Source: Polydactylus sextarius
Taxonomy: Eukaryota; Chordata; Actinopteri; Polynemidae
NCBI GenBank assembly: GCA_016801845.1
Contig: CM028910.1
Location: 8,750,629 to 8,814,628 of the forward strand
DNA: 64,000 nucleotides
Direction: 5' to 3'
Within the stretch, counting starts at the first letter, position 1; every line of letters starts with the position of its first letter. Below the pieces are notes generated by a model. The model had not been told where the DNA came from, searched no databases, and saw nothing but the letters and a program-made list of their open reading frames with translations. The translations under genes were made by a program, and so were the position numbers. Below, piece after piece: positions 47,401 through 55,748 of this stretch.

Positions 47401-48567
47401 AATACTCAAACATTGTTCTTATAAACACTGTCACTAAAAGTGCAGTGTGGGTAGATGCAATCTCAGTGCCATCCCAATCCAAGTGAAAGAAAAAAATTTC
47501 TTCATTGGGAGACTGACTTCACCCTCTTGGCTCAGATGCTTAGATTAGAAAGATGACCTTTGGCCTTGCCCATTGTTGCCATGCTTCTTCAGCCTCCCCT
47601 GCCCATGGTTTGATCAGGGAGGAGGCAGGCGGAGCTCAGTGTGAGGAGGGGGGAGATTCGGAGAGCAAACGCGGATGCATAACCACAACAGGTGGTGTTG
47701 ATTTAAGGGAGTTCTGCATTTCCATGTGCTGGAACTGAACCCAATACATGACAAAGGCAGATCAAAGTGTGTTTCACTGTGGTGCGCGAAAATCCTTGTC
47801 AAACCATTCAGCTTCCTCCCATGAGCACTGTTTCTCTCTCTCTCCAGCGTGCATATTTTCCCTCTACTCTCTCTGAAAAAGAACTTCTCACAGATGCTCC
47901 GTGGCAACAGTAAGAACACAAACTGTCATTTCCTTTAACAGCTCTTTGTAGACTTAGTAGAACAGGGCTTACCACTGTTCTTCTAATAGTTCTCTCTCAC
48001 TCTCCCTTGGTGCACTTGAGACCCCTTAGAGTGCAAGGAGGGCAGATGTAAAGTGAAGAGAATGTCATGGAGGATTATGATTCCACCCGTGGGGGGAAAA
48101 CATGATATTCTACAAACGAGGTTACACACCAGAGCTTGTGAGCGCACACAAACATATACAAACTCTCAAAGGGCACTGCAATGTAGTGTTTGGCCGCATG
48201 CCAAATATCATCTCCCTGAGGCTCTTATACAATCCACACCATGTCAGTTTCAATTGCCAACTGCCAAGTGCATGCACACACATACGGCACATGCTGACAT
48301 ATAAAGACATAAACACACATCAGTAAAAACACCCTCCTATGTACTCACATAGAGTCCTGTGTGCCTGTCTCCAAAGAAGGGGAAAGCAACAGAGATCTCC
48401 ACCAGCCCGGAGCCGCCGTCGTCCTGAGCGATGGTCTCGGAGTCCCCCTTGTCCTGGCCAAAGGGATAGAAGTCCTCGAGGGGGACGGCGCTTTCCACCC
48501 CAGGCAACAGGTCCAGGGAGAGCAGGGTGCAGAGGCAGGGCAGCAGGGCTTGCAGCACCAACACCAT
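26462..48567 (-). CDS. sned1: Sned1, sushi, nidogen and EGF-like domain matrix protein (complete)
   Basis: Secreted extracellular-matrix glycoprotein. Thirty-two exons join in one frame of 4188 nt (about 1395 residues; human SNED1, from memory, about 1413). Domain order: signal peptide (1 to about 27), NIDO domain (about 74-270), a run of EGF-like repeats (271-681, with a 48-nt linker exon and two atypical modules), sushi domain (682-739), four EGF repeats (740-892), three FN3 domains (893-1182), a basic Pro/Ser-rich linker, a last EGF repeat (1293-1331) and a Cys-containing C-terminal tail (CTRLYSETK, VCYREICEP) that matches SNED1 specifically. Most module exons are phase 1-1. Oddities are a choice of donor at exon 22, a 12-nt exon 28, KGD where human has RGD, and one EGF repeat fewer before the sushi domain than I recall in human. 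The start ATG at 48565-48567 (GCCATGG) is the only in-frame ATG ahead of the signal peptide. NIDO, sushi and FN3 in this order exclude other EGF proteins such as Notch. Confidence 0.97.
26580..26659 (-). CDS. sned1: sned1 exon 31: C-terminal Cys tail
   Basis: 80 nt. Encodes YKRTYKVQQDVCYREICEP and VLPKKSQ, matching human YKRVYRVHQDICFKESCE. Donor gtgagt, phase 1. Confidence 0.93.
26754..26841 (-). CDS. sned1: sned1 exon 30: C-terminal Cys tail
   Basis: 88 nt, phase 1 in, phase 2 out. Encodes CQRVPHPCTRLYSETKSVPV and WEGGVCHY, a SNED1-specific tail. Confidence 0.93.
26842..29066 (-). other. sned1: sned1 intron 29
   Basis: Non-coding, 2.2 kb, containing one decayed teleost repeat (28312-28500). 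I see no missed exon. Confidence 0.75.
28312..28500 (+). repeat. Decayed interspersed repeat common in fish genomes
   Basis: Blocks TTTCCAATTCAGCTAAACC and GGGAGAACATTCAAACTCCA followed by CACAGAAA match a widespread fish repeat I recall. Boundaries are approximate and the class is unknown to me. Confidence 0.55.
29067..29183 (-). CDS. sned1: sned1 exon 29: C-terminal EGF repeat
   Basis: 117 nt, phase 1/1. Encodes LPQDCRSLPCQNGGTC and CDCATGFKGRQCEL, the isolated last EGF of SNED1. Confidence 0.95.
29369..29380 (-). CDS. sned1: sned1 exon 28: 12-nt micro-exon (candidate)
   Basis: Acceptor ttttttcag, 12 nt GGACTGTGATTG, donor gtaagt. Phase 1/1, adding four residues (TVI plus split codons) ahead of the last EGF. 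It can be skipped without a frameshift. Strong splice sites are the only evidence. Confidence 0.6.
29543..29641 (-). CDS. sned1: sned1 exon 27: linker
   Basis: 99 nt, phase 1/1. Encodes KPDPPIRLEKMEETTNKISL and ALEIQEESLKTNA, aligned with human LENMEEAPKRVSLALQL. Confidence 0.9.
29642..30479 (-). other. sned1: sned1 intron 26
   Basis: AT-rich, non-coding; nothing recognised. Confidence 0.7.
30480..30562 (-). CDS. sned1: sned1 exon 26: basic linker
   Basis: 83 nt, phase 2 in, phase 1 out. Encodes YTELIDRRRKITAKFPHSPR, corresponding to the human FSELVDGRGRVSARF segment. Confidence 0.9.
30646..30781 (-). CDS. sned1: sned1 exon 25: basic/Pro-rich linker
   Basis: 136 nt, phase 1 in, phase 2 out. 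Encodes MGARRRERPTATGQGTQIG and a Pro/Gln/Thr/Glu stretch. Low conservation is expected here; splice sites and phase agree. Confidence 0.85.
30890..31168 (-). CDS. sned1: sned1 exon 24: fibronectin type III domain 3
   Basis: 279 nt, phase 1/1. Encodes LPPQNLSLSHVTTNSALI, FLPNGKLGSYTLRELTPGQ and YYVALTSVKS, close to human FN3-3. Confidence 0.95.
31169..31879 (-). other. sned1: sned1 intron 23
   Basis: Very AT-rich, non-coding; nothing recognised. Confidence 0.7.
31880..31993 (-). CDS. sned1: sned1 exon 23: fibronectin type III domain 2, end
   Basis: 114 nt. The frame LGQMYVVDVLTQSGIRPDEF through PLQFWT is clearly coding. The first bases also read SLRP in another frame, which would align with the human LLPG motif if one T were removed. 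Confidence 0.85.
32225..32413 (-). CDS. sned1: sned1 exon 22: fibronectin type III domain 2, first part
   Basis: Encodes RPRRVEQLKLVNVSSSQVWL and AVLNTSTTEYTFR. Two donors lie 5 nt apart: after TTC AG (exon end 32230) or after TTC AGG TCA G (exon end 32225). Only the second joins exon 23 in frame, so it is used here. The first would match the human exon border better but frameshifts in this sequence. Confidence 0.8.
32523..32810 (-). CDS. sned1: sned1 exon 21: fibronectin type III domain 1
   Basis: 288 nt, phase 1/1. Encodes LLPPSGLHVLRVEENEVELR, the FN3 core ISGFAVTYAPLGG and GLVPGLLYNISTFSIKRSTN, aligned with human FN3-1. Confidence 0.95.
32966..33082 (-). CDS. sned1: sned1 exon 20: EGF repeat
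   Basis: 117 nt, phase 1/1. Encodes EDPCVLQLCGNRGVC and CICKTGHTGKDCEK. Confidence 0.94.
33220..33333 (-). CDS. sned1: sned1 exon 19: EGF repeat
   Basis: 114 nt, phase 1/1. Encodes EQDACDSNPCLNGGVC and CVCKEGFFGDQCQM. Confidence 0.94.
33439..33552 (-). CDS. sned1: sned1 exon 18: calcium-binding-type EGF repeat
   Basis: 114 nt, phase 1/1. Encodes DINECLSEPCKYGGTC and CQCPSGFKGQDCEI. Confidence 0.95.
33656..33769 (-). CDS. sned1: sned1 exon 17: calcium-binding-type EGF repeat
   Basis: 114 nt, phase 1/1. Encodes EINECLSQPCLNGGTC and CVCNNGFSGNRCQT. Confidence 0.95.
33899..34072 (-). CDS. sned1: sned1 exon 16: sushi (CCP) domain
   Basis: 174 nt, phase 1/1. Encodes ELSCGPPPQVKHAEVQF, YICHSGFMSV and CGIQGDWSQPPICE: the four-Cys, Trp sushi pattern. 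Confidence 0.95.
34073..35276 (-). other. sned1: sned1 introns 14 and 15 around exon 15
   Basis: Apart from exon 15 (34491-34634), this stretch is non-coding with A-tracts near 34710-34765. No additional EGF exon is found on the minus strand. Confidence 0.65.
34491..34634 (-). CDS. sned1: sned1 exon 15: EGF repeat with linker
   Basis: 144 nt, phase 1/1. Encodes GKPDPCASSPCLNGGTCFHY and FSGRHCEI, then a linker NRSSILTSA leading straight to the sushi domain. The EGF repeat that I recall at this point in human (APSPCFRSPC) is not found between 34073 and 34490. Confidence 0.93.
35277..35393 (-). CDS. sned1: sned1 exon 14: EGF repeat
   Basis: 117 nt, phase 1/1. Encodes NTCASSPCRNGGSCKDEAGS and CVCPYRFTGKHCEV. 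Confidence 0.95.
35660..35779 (-). CDS. sned1: sned1 exon 13: EGF repeat
   Basis: 120 nt, phase 1/1. Encodes VCDSSPCLNGGYCYERDGG and CECKYGYWGKHCEK. Confidence 0.95.
36131..36265 (-). CDS. sned1: sned1 exon 12: partial EGF/follistatin-like module
   Basis: 135 nt, phase 1/1. Encodes TPCSNSRPCPDGGPCLEYGG and YLCTCQTSAADLDHKDF. It lacks the last Cys pair of a full EGF, as does the matching human segment. Confidence 0.92.
36423..36515 (-). CDS. sned1: sned1 exon 11: short EGF repeat 6
   Basis: 93 nt, phase 1/1. Encodes EECLCQNGGVCVDINGTC and CPSGYTGLYCQF, corresponding to the short DDCECRNGG module of human SNED1. Confidence 0.93.
36516..37906 (-). other. sned1: sned1 intron 10
   Basis: Non-coding. 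It carries a (GA/GT)-rich run just upstream of exon 11 and a compositionally distinct block at about 36770-37180 that I propose as a regulatory element. Confidence 0.6.
36770..37180. promoter_or_regulatory. Candidate enhancer with TCF/LEF-type sites
   Basis: A low-repeat, GC-balanced block inside an AT-rich intron. It contains GATCAAAGG (36871-36879) and its exact reverse complement CCTTTGATC (37057-37065), both TCF/LEF-like, plus CTTTGAA (36910-36916) and a clustered TAAT-core stretch near 36998-37016. Conservation cannot be tested here. Confidence 0.35.
37907..38014 (-). CDS. sned1: sned1 exon 10: atypical EGF repeat 5
   Basis: 108 nt, phase 1/1. Encodes ATCEESNCTKNQICEYTS and CTCAPGFYGDKCE, with six Cys but without the usual NGG motif. 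Confidence 0.9.
38111..38158 (-). CDS. sned1: sned1 exon 9: 48-nt linker exon
   Basis: Acceptor ttctcag and donor gtaaat, phase 1/1. Encodes MVVLQVNSTEVENQT, with sequons NST and NQT and no Cys. It keeps the frame whether used or skipped. Only splice sites and phase support it. Confidence 0.75.
38159..39347 (-). other. sned1: sned1 intron 8
   Basis: Non-coding, AT-rich, with a T-tract at about 39279-39302. No exon seen. Confidence 0.7.
39348..39461 (-). CDS. sned1: sned1 exon 8: calcium-binding-type EGF repeat 4
   Basis: 114 nt, phase 1/1. Encodes DINECESQPCLNGGEC and TCICPPTFTGLLCET. Confidence 0.95.
39462..40048 (-). other. sned1: sned1 intron 7
   Basis: Non-coding; nothing recognised. 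A plus-strand open frame across it has no supporting features. Confidence 0.65.
40049..40162 (-). CDS. sned1: sned1 exon 7: calcium-binding-type EGF repeat 3
   Basis: 114 nt, phase 1/1. Encodes DIDECKDRPCLNDGLC and TCVCEPGYTGVLCET. Confidence 0.95.
40611..40724 (-). CDS. sned1: sned1 exon 6: calcium-binding-type EGF repeat 2
   Basis: 114 nt, phase 1/1. Encodes DVDECASHPCQNGGTC and FICQCPPGYTGILCET. The DVDEC start is the calcium-binding pattern. Confidence 0.95.
41027..41152 (-). CDS. sned1: sned1 exon 5: EGF-like repeat 1
   Basis: Phase 1/1. Encodes CPHLRPCLNGGQCIDDC and CSCLAGFTGRRCQI. The split codon to exon 6 gives IDV where human has LDV. Confidence 0.94.
41246..41408 (-). CDS. sned1: sned1 exon 4: NIDO domain, end
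   Basis: Encodes AGFNAGDGKRYFNIPGS and PGRWVFRIDDAHVEVGGCN. Phase 0 in, phase 1 out. Confidence 0.95.
41544..41684 (-). CDS. sned1: sned1 exon 3: NIDO domain, middle
   Basis: 47 codons, phase 0/0. Encodes VNTFQVVLITDGELSFTIF and the hallmark ASSGGNLAGLGGIAAQ. Confidence 0.95.
41685..42467 (-). other. sned1: sned1 intron 2
   Basis: AT-rich, non-coding; nothing recognised. Confidence 0.7.
42468..42755 (-). CDS. sned1: sned1 exon 2: NIDO domain, first part
   Basis: Acceptor cctcag and donor gtatga, 96 codons, phase 0/0. Encodes VNNNGLVSFLREVSQFTPV, FWADVDNRRAGRVFYRE and STWHQVTFFGGSS. Confidence 0.95.
43420..43630 (+). repeat. Teleost interspersed repeat
   Basis: AGAATCATTGTGTTTTGTTC, then GGTTGCAATCTGCAACCTCA and CCACTAGATGTCAGTAAAAT ending CCTTTAAA match the order of a very common fish repeat I recall. 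The left limit is approximate. Confidence 0.6.
46466..46523. repeat. Purine-rich (GGA)n tract
   Basis: A nearly pure G/A run with repeated GGA units in sned1 intron 1. It creates spurious open frames of Pro/Leu on the other strand. Confidence 0.8.
48349..48567 (-). CDS. sned1: sned1 exon 1: signal peptide and mature N-terminus
   Basis: 73 codons from an ATG in a good context (GCCATGG). A hydrophobic leader (VLVLQALLPCLCTLLSLDLL) is followed by VPLEDFYPFGQDKGDSE and DDGGSGLVEISVAFPFFG, the conserved SNED1 start. Donor gtgagt, phase 0. Confidence 0.93.
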
Positions 48568-50339
48568 GGCCTCAGCCACCCAAGGATGGAGCTGACAGCA
48601 GGCACCACAGAGGGGAGGGAGGAGCACACACACCTGAGGCAACAAGAGCAGAGCAGAGCAAGACAAGACGGTGCGTTCCTCCTCTCAGCCACAGCAGTGT
48701 GAATCCTCCCCTGACTGCTCTCTGACTCTGCCTCTTTCTCTCCTCAGTTGTCCTTTAGCAGTGAACTGGGCTTCTTGTGTGAGACAGGGGAATACTGTAG
48801 ATTCCTTGCATTCTGCTTGCTGCTGGGTACTGCATGAGCTACACTCCGTCTCACTGAAATGAAATGAGGGAAGGAATGAAAGAGGGGGAGCAGCGTGATT
48901 CAGCTGAGATGCTTTTTTTTTTTAAACAATCCAGTGATTTGGTCCCTGATGGTCAGCTTAGAAATATCCTCAATAAAAGCTCTATTCTGCCTGCCAAAGG
49001 AGTTCTTTCAGTTTAGGCCCCACCTCCCCCACAGGGATTCACTACCTTGCATAATTAGCTGCTTCCAGCCAATAGCTGAGAAGAGGCCGGTAACTGGATA
49101 ACCACTGGGCGGATCTATGATAATCAAAGGGCTGTTTTAAAGAAACTCTGACAAGATTTTCCCCTTTCAGTGAAACTCCTACTATGTACAGTTACCAAGG
49201 TATGTGAGGTTAGACAGGGAGAGCACATGCATGTGCACTGCTGTGAAAGTTCAACAAGTAACAAGCAAGTAAGTAAAGATACTTACATGGCAGATGTGCA
49301 TGTGGATGAAAACACAAAACATATTTGTGGTTTCTAATCAGCACAGTGAAGAGCACATATTAACTCAGGATTTTAGGGCTGTGAAGGATTACAGATGGAT
49401 TGCAAGTTAAACTTTCAAGGAATGATGATCCACAGACTTAGAGTCTGCAGCAATCAGAAAATACTGAAGACAGTACTGGCAATAGAGAGCAAAGGTCATT
49501 CTCTCACCCACAACACTAAATCAACAAAGGCTTTTTAATGGTGCGAAACAAACGCAAGAACTGACATGCCATCCATGGGCAGTGCTGTCCTTCACAAAGT
49601 TCACACAAATAAAGTTCACAAAATTTTCCACAAATAAAGTTGAAGCAGAATAAACATCATTGATGATCACATCTCAACATCATTTGAAAACTAAGATTGC
49701 ATAACTGTGCTCTTACACACCCAGCTCTACTTTAACTTTTCCACACATCGATTAAGAAACACAACACATAATAAAATCAGTGAGTTACATTATAGAATGT
49801 ATGTGACAGCACTACACACTACTAAGCACAGCACCAGGAAACTCGTTTCAAATCTGCAAACAATTATTGTAAATATTTGGAAACATATTCTCATTAGGAT
49901 ACACAAACAGTGATTGTGACATAAAATTGGTACATAATAAGTATGACAAATGAGTATACGAACAATTATAACAGAAGAATAATGCACCAACCAAAAAAAG
50001 CTTTCATCACTTTGTTCCCTAAAAAAAAAATGACACGGCATAAACAGACTTAGAAACGCCAACTGTAGCGAGCCAGAGGAAATCCTTAAAACAATTTGGC
50101 ACATCCAGTCCACTTACAAACAAAACACTCATTGTTTGTTGTTGTTGAGTTTTCCTGCAGATTAATGTAATCCGGAGTGCACATGTGCATGGGTGGGAGT
50201 AAATGCCTTGGGAGTGTGTTTGTGTGCATGCGCTTCCAAATGTGGACGTAGCTTATACCATAATGTTGTTGGAAAACTGCCAGAGGTGCAGTGAATGAGG
50301 AGGCCAGAGGTGCTACATACTTCACGGCAGGGTCTCTGT
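48568..50339 (-). other. sned1 5' flank and crocc2 3' UTR
   Basis: A spacer of under 1.8 kb between the crocc2 stop and the sned1 ATG. The right part should be crocc2 3' UTR (an ATTAAA on the minus strand at 49534-49539 is a possible poly(A) signal) and the left part should hold the sned1 promoter and 5' UTR. No TATA box or sharp boundary is convincing. Confidence 0.5.
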
Positions 50340-50423
50340 CTACACACCGGGCTGTAGCATCTGATTGAAATAGGCATGTCGTCTTCTTGTTTCCTGATCT
50401 AGCTGCTCTTTGAGAGTCATCAC
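50340..50423 (-). CDS. crocc2: crocc2 last coding exon and stop
   Basis: 27 codons plus TAG. Encodes VMTLKEQLDQETRRRHAYFN then QMLQPGV. The first part matches human VSTLKGQLQQELRR; the last few residues differ. Confidence 0.93.
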   Translation of the reverse strand: MMTLKEQLDQETRRRHAYFNQMLQPGV

Positions 50424-53400
50424 CTATGTGACACATGGAAAAAGAAAAATGAGAAGACAGGTAAAGAATAACAAAAAACATCTATGTAAAGCTATGGCAC
50501 TGAAAACCTTCTAGGCATTAAAGAATGAAAATACCTGTTCCTCTAGACATTTGACCCTCTGGCGATGCGCCTTCTCCCTGGTCTCCAAGGCCCGCTCAGC
50601 CTGGAGCTGACTGTCTCTCAGACGATCTGTCTCCAAATCCAGCTCCTGGTGATGACGGGCTGTTACCTCCAGGAGGTGCTGTGCATGAGAGTGCTCCAGC
50701 TGAGAGATCTGGGCCTGAAAACAGTTCACATGAATCATTATTACAAAAAGACAATGAGAAAAATCAAGTTCAAGATTTCTTTTCACACTGTTGTCAACAG
50801 CTATAATAAGAGGCTGAGCTGATGGGGGCGCAGAGGTTCACTGACCCCGGGGTTGACAAGGTCATGACCCTAGGATGAAAATATACGTGTTATACATACA
50901 TAACAATATACATGCTCTGCCTCCAAAGACCCATCCCTGGCTATAGTCCCACAGCCGCTCACCTGTATGGTCTGCACCTCATCCAGCTTTTCAGACAACT
51001 CCTGCTGCAGGTTGCGGACCATCTGTCCTAACTGCTCCTTCTCTCTGGCTGCTGCCTCTGCCTCCTCCTCCCTCCTCAGCCTCTCCATCTCAACCTGACA
51101 AGAGCACGAGGGTGACATTATGTGAACGACTTTACCATGATTGCTCTGAACACATGAGTCTTCCTGTAATGTGTGTAACAGAAGCCAAGCACAAAACCTC
51201 TTGGTTCTCACAGTCCACCTACATGTTTCCATAACTTTAGGATCTCTTTGTGCAATGTGCGACAAAGACGAATGTGCTGAAGATTGAGGAAATAAAACGA
51301 CTAAACTACAGCATAATATAAAAAAAAGAAGTATTCGAATAATCTCCTCTGGATTAATGTTACTGCCCATTTATGTGCCTTAATGCTTCAGTAACTGCGT
51401 GTCTTCACTTGGTCCAAAATGTGGCTGCAAGACTTCTGACCAATACTAAACGCATTACTTCAGTCCTGGCCTCTTTATGTGCAAGGGCTTCCAAAAGTTG
51501 TAGAATTGACTTTAAGATGATTTTAATTGCATTTAAGGCCATTTGTGGTTTGGATCTCTCGTGTATTTTAGATCTTTTACCTCATATTCAGCACCAAGAA
51601 TTGAACCGACCAAAAGTTTAATGTATGTCAAATGTATTGGGGTGCAGATTAAAAATAAAGGGGGAACGTGGTTTTACTGTTTAAACTGTAACATTATGAG
51701 ACTGTTTCTCAGTATCAGGATAGGCTTCAACATTAACACAATGCAACATAACACCTTTTGCTCGTGGATAAGGATATTTTGCTGTTGTCTCTCTTGTAGT
51801 GAGTGTGCATCCAGTATTTTTAGAAGAAGAAGTCAGAATATTGTGACCTGTGCTGCTGCTTAACTATGCCTTCATTTTATGCAAGCACAATACTAGAATG
51901 CTGTAAATATGTTTTTGTAAAGTGCTAGTTTAACCAATTAGCTATTTTAATTACAAGTCAGTGTTAGTATGATGTAAAACCAGCATGAGGTACAAGGATG
52001 CAAAAAGATTATTTGGAGGTATTGAGATATAACGCAGCATAGAAGAGATGAATAAAAAAGTCACCTTCTCCAGCGTCTTTCTGAGTGTTGACTTGTCTTT
52101 ACTGAGGCGAGTCACCACCTTCTCTGTCTCTGCTCTCTCGGTTTGCAGCTTTTGCAAAGAGCTCTGAAGTTTAGTGACCTTGTCTTGGAGTTCTTCCTTC
52201 TCTCTCTGCAGCTGCTGGGAGCTCCCCTGGGCCTGCTGTTCAGCCCTCTGCCGCTGCTTCAGGCTCTAGTAAACAAAGTCAATCATCCACACATCAAAAC
52301 AATACGTCAATTTTTACACTTTTATATTCACCTTTACCTCACCGTAACTCACCTCCTTCAGTGTCCTGTTATGTTTGTCCAGGTCAGAGTATTTCAGCTC
52401 TGAGTCCTCTTGGGCTCTTTCTAGTTTCTGGGTCCTTTCTGTTAACATGTGATTCAGCCTCTTGGTCTCTGAAAGCGCATCTCGTGTTTTATCCAGTCGT
52501 TCCTATGGGCAGAAACATGTTGACATATACTATACAGTGAGCCGCACAGTTTCATCAAAACAGGATTTTGTACTTGGGCTGACCTTATATTTCTCACCTT
52601 CCTTTATATTCTGTCTCTTTTACAGATTTTGACATTCTGTTGAAAGCTGCAGGCAAGACTTGGATTTTTCTCTCGCTTTTTAGTGTAGCAAGCCAACAGC
52701 TTTTGAGCAAATCCAGAGATTTATAATAAGCATGTTATGTTTTTGTTTGTTCAATATCTTTAAAGTCCATTCCCAAACTAAGACCTGAGAGCTCTCCTGA
52801 GGAGCTCTTGGAGAATTAATGAGCTTGCCTGAGTATTTTATTGCTCAGTCTTTGAGGTCCTTCAGGAAAACCACAGCAGCAAATGTAAATAAAAAATGCT
52901 CGGTCTGAAGCTGTGAGAGTTGCATAGCTGCACTGTAAATCAAAGCACGGCATTGGAAGTATGGCTATTCATCTTATTTTGAAGTTTCAATCAAATGTCC
53001 TTATGTTAAGGAAGGGAAAAGTCTTAAAATCCTAAATCAAACATTGCATGTCATCTCTTTTATGTAATAGAAATGTCCTCAGATGAATCTGCCCAGTTCT
53101 GTCCCTGTATGGTCTCCCTACAGTATTGACTTTGTTGAGCAGTGAGTGCTGTTAAGTTGTAGACTGTACCTGCAGCAGCCTGCGGTCCTGCTCACTGGCA
53201 GCCAGAGCCCTCTGCAGCTGTGTTATCTGCTCCTGAAGTGCTCCACTGCTGCTCCTGTTATCACTGAGCGAGTTTGACAGTTTGTGGATCTGCTCTCTTA
53301 GCTGGCTCTCATGCTGCTCGGCTCGAGCCAGTGATGTGGACAGCTTCTCCTCGCTGACCCTCAGCGCTGCACACTGGTCCTCACTCTCACACAGCTTCCT

Positions 53401-55700
53401 CCTCAGCTCCGCCAACCTCTCCTGCAGTGCCCCCACCTCTGCATCCAGCTCTGCCGCCCTGAGCTGGGCCCGCTGTAGCTCACCCTCAAGGGTGCACTGA
53501 GACAACTCCAAGCGGTTAATCCTATTCTCTGCTGCTTCCAGACTCTCTTTCAGCTTTCGTTGTTCCACATTTGAACGAGATTCTGCGTCCTGCAAGAGCT
53601 CCAGCTTGTCCTGTAAAATTATTGTCAGAGGATTTTATCAGTTGCTACTTAAGATGCTGGACATTATGTTAATTGATATTCATGTCTTTGCTTTCCACAT
53701 ACTTGCAGTCCCCTGGACTCAGCCTCAGCAGTTTGCAGACAAGTCCTGAGTTTAGCTACATCCTCGTCAAGCACTCTCTTCTCTCTCTCAGTCCGACATG
53801 CTGCTTCCTCCTGCAAGGACAGGGATGTGTGCACTTCATGCAGTCGCTCGGCCATTTCCCTTTTTCCTATAAAACAGGTTAAATATGCTGTATGTGTCAA
53901 CAGAATTAATAAGTGATGTTTATTGAATGTTTAAAGGGTCTCCTGCTTTTCTTACCCTGCTCTGATTCCTTCAAGGACTTCTGTAGTTGTTGCAGCTGGG
54001 CAGCTGATTTATCTTGGCTGCCTTCGAGTGCTGTCACCTGCTGATTCAGGCTGACTATCTGAGCCTGGGCTTCATCCTGAAGGAGAAGATATGTTTATGA
54101 GATTAATTACAAAACAAATATAAACACTGAACAATAAGCAAGTGAACAGTGATTGAGTTGACTGACTCATGCAGTTTCCTGAGAAGCAAAAACAACTTAA
54201 GGTCAACAAGCCCATCCAATCAGAGTTTGGTGTCTTTGAACCTCTTTTCAGTTATTAAGAAATTTAAACATACCCTCTCTCTTTGTGCTTCCCTGAGTTC
54301 TTGCTGGACTTCCTGTAAGGCTGCGTGTATCGTGTCAATGTCCAGCTCTTCATCTTCACCACGAGACAAGGACAACACTGATCCGTCTCTCACACTCTCA
54401 CCCCCTAACCAGAGACCACAATAATTAATTCAAGTGCTAATAGCAAAAAATAGCATTGAGACAGTGTATTTAAAAAAAAATCATGACCATACCTCTTACT
54501 TGCAGGTGCCTTCTCCAAGGAGAGGGAGACCTTTTACGTGATCCAGGTGCATTTGAAAGCCTCGTATGGCCGATGCCAACAGTGCGGCGCAAAGCTGAGT
54601 ACAAACCTGTAAGTCTGAGCTCTAGGTCTTTGCGTTTTGCGTTAGCTGAACCCAGCTGCTCTTCCAGGCTCTGAATCTTACTTTCAGCAAGGCCACACTG
54701 AACCGACAGTTCCTTGACCTGGTCCTTGGCGTCCTCTAGTGCTTGCTGCAGCTGGGCAGAGGTTTGTCTCTGCTGCTGGTCACTCTGCTGCTGATAAGCC
54801 TCTCTTTCCTGCAGCAGCTCTCGGCTCTGCTGCTCCACTGTCTCCATTTCCACTAAACGACGCTGCAGACCTGCAACCTGCACAACCACACAAGAACTGT
54901 GATGCCCAAAGCTAATTTTCTTTCTTGATTACATATTCATGTGTGATTAAAAACTTTTAGAGGATTCATAATCTACAAATTGAATGAACAAATGGACAAA
55001 CTCAGATTATATCTTGACTTTTCTGACAGTTGTGTGCTTTTAATCATTTACTTTTCTTGGCAGCTTTTTGTTTGTGTAAAATATGTAACTAGACTACTAC
55101 ATACTACTAGGTATTTGATCCATGGTTTACATGAAAATTGACAGATTTGTTTCTGTTTGATTTCCAGTAAGTGATCTGAGTTAAAAAAAATATTGTATAT
55201 TTGCAGAAAAATAGTTGAACATGATGTAGTGGCAGACACATAACTGTGTAAATAATAGACATATGGTTTCTGTAATAGGCTCATGTGTTTTGACATGACA
55301 ACTAAGTCAAGTTCGGTAATAGGATTTCAAAACATATTTTGAGGTTGTGACCTTCAAGATTAAAATACTGTGAAGTTGTAACCTTGTTCTACTCTTTATA
55401 ACAAAGCTGCTCAACATCAGGGCTCAGTGCTTGATATGCAGAAAAAGTCACAGGATATTTAAAAAAACTGGCATATTGATATTTGTTGTGTTTAGTTTAA
55501 ACAGAGGATACATTGACCAGGCTTGAAATATATCATAGTAATGTGCAACCCATTTTAAGTTGCCCCAAATACTCGTGGAAACAGAACACAAAAATATGCC
55601 ATACATTCATTTTGACAACTCAAGGACACACTAAGTGCTGGGGTCATGAGAATTTAGGGACCCTACAGATTGGGTGATAAAGGAAGAAGAATTTTAAACC

Positions 55701-55748
<48 letters not shown>

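Larger units (their letters stand above)
42756..48348 (-). other. sned1: sned1 intron 1 (5.6 kb)
   Basis: Non-coding. It contains a teleost repeat (43420-43630), a purine tract with GATA-type motifs on one side (about 46405-46525) and a GC-richer patch near 47540-47680. No exon found. Confidence 0.75.

Noticed and set aside
48337..48666. Longer sned1 N-terminus starting at 48666
   Set aside because: That position is TTG, not ATG. The first in-frame ATG is at 48567, in good context and directly before the signal peptide.
48339..48725. Plus-strand open frames opposite sned1 exon 1
   Set aside because: They mirror the GC-rich coding exon on the other strand and have no family features.
50870..51370. 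166-residue minus-strand open frame
   Set aside because: Only 50963-51094 is coding coil; the rest is intron on both sides of clear splice sites.
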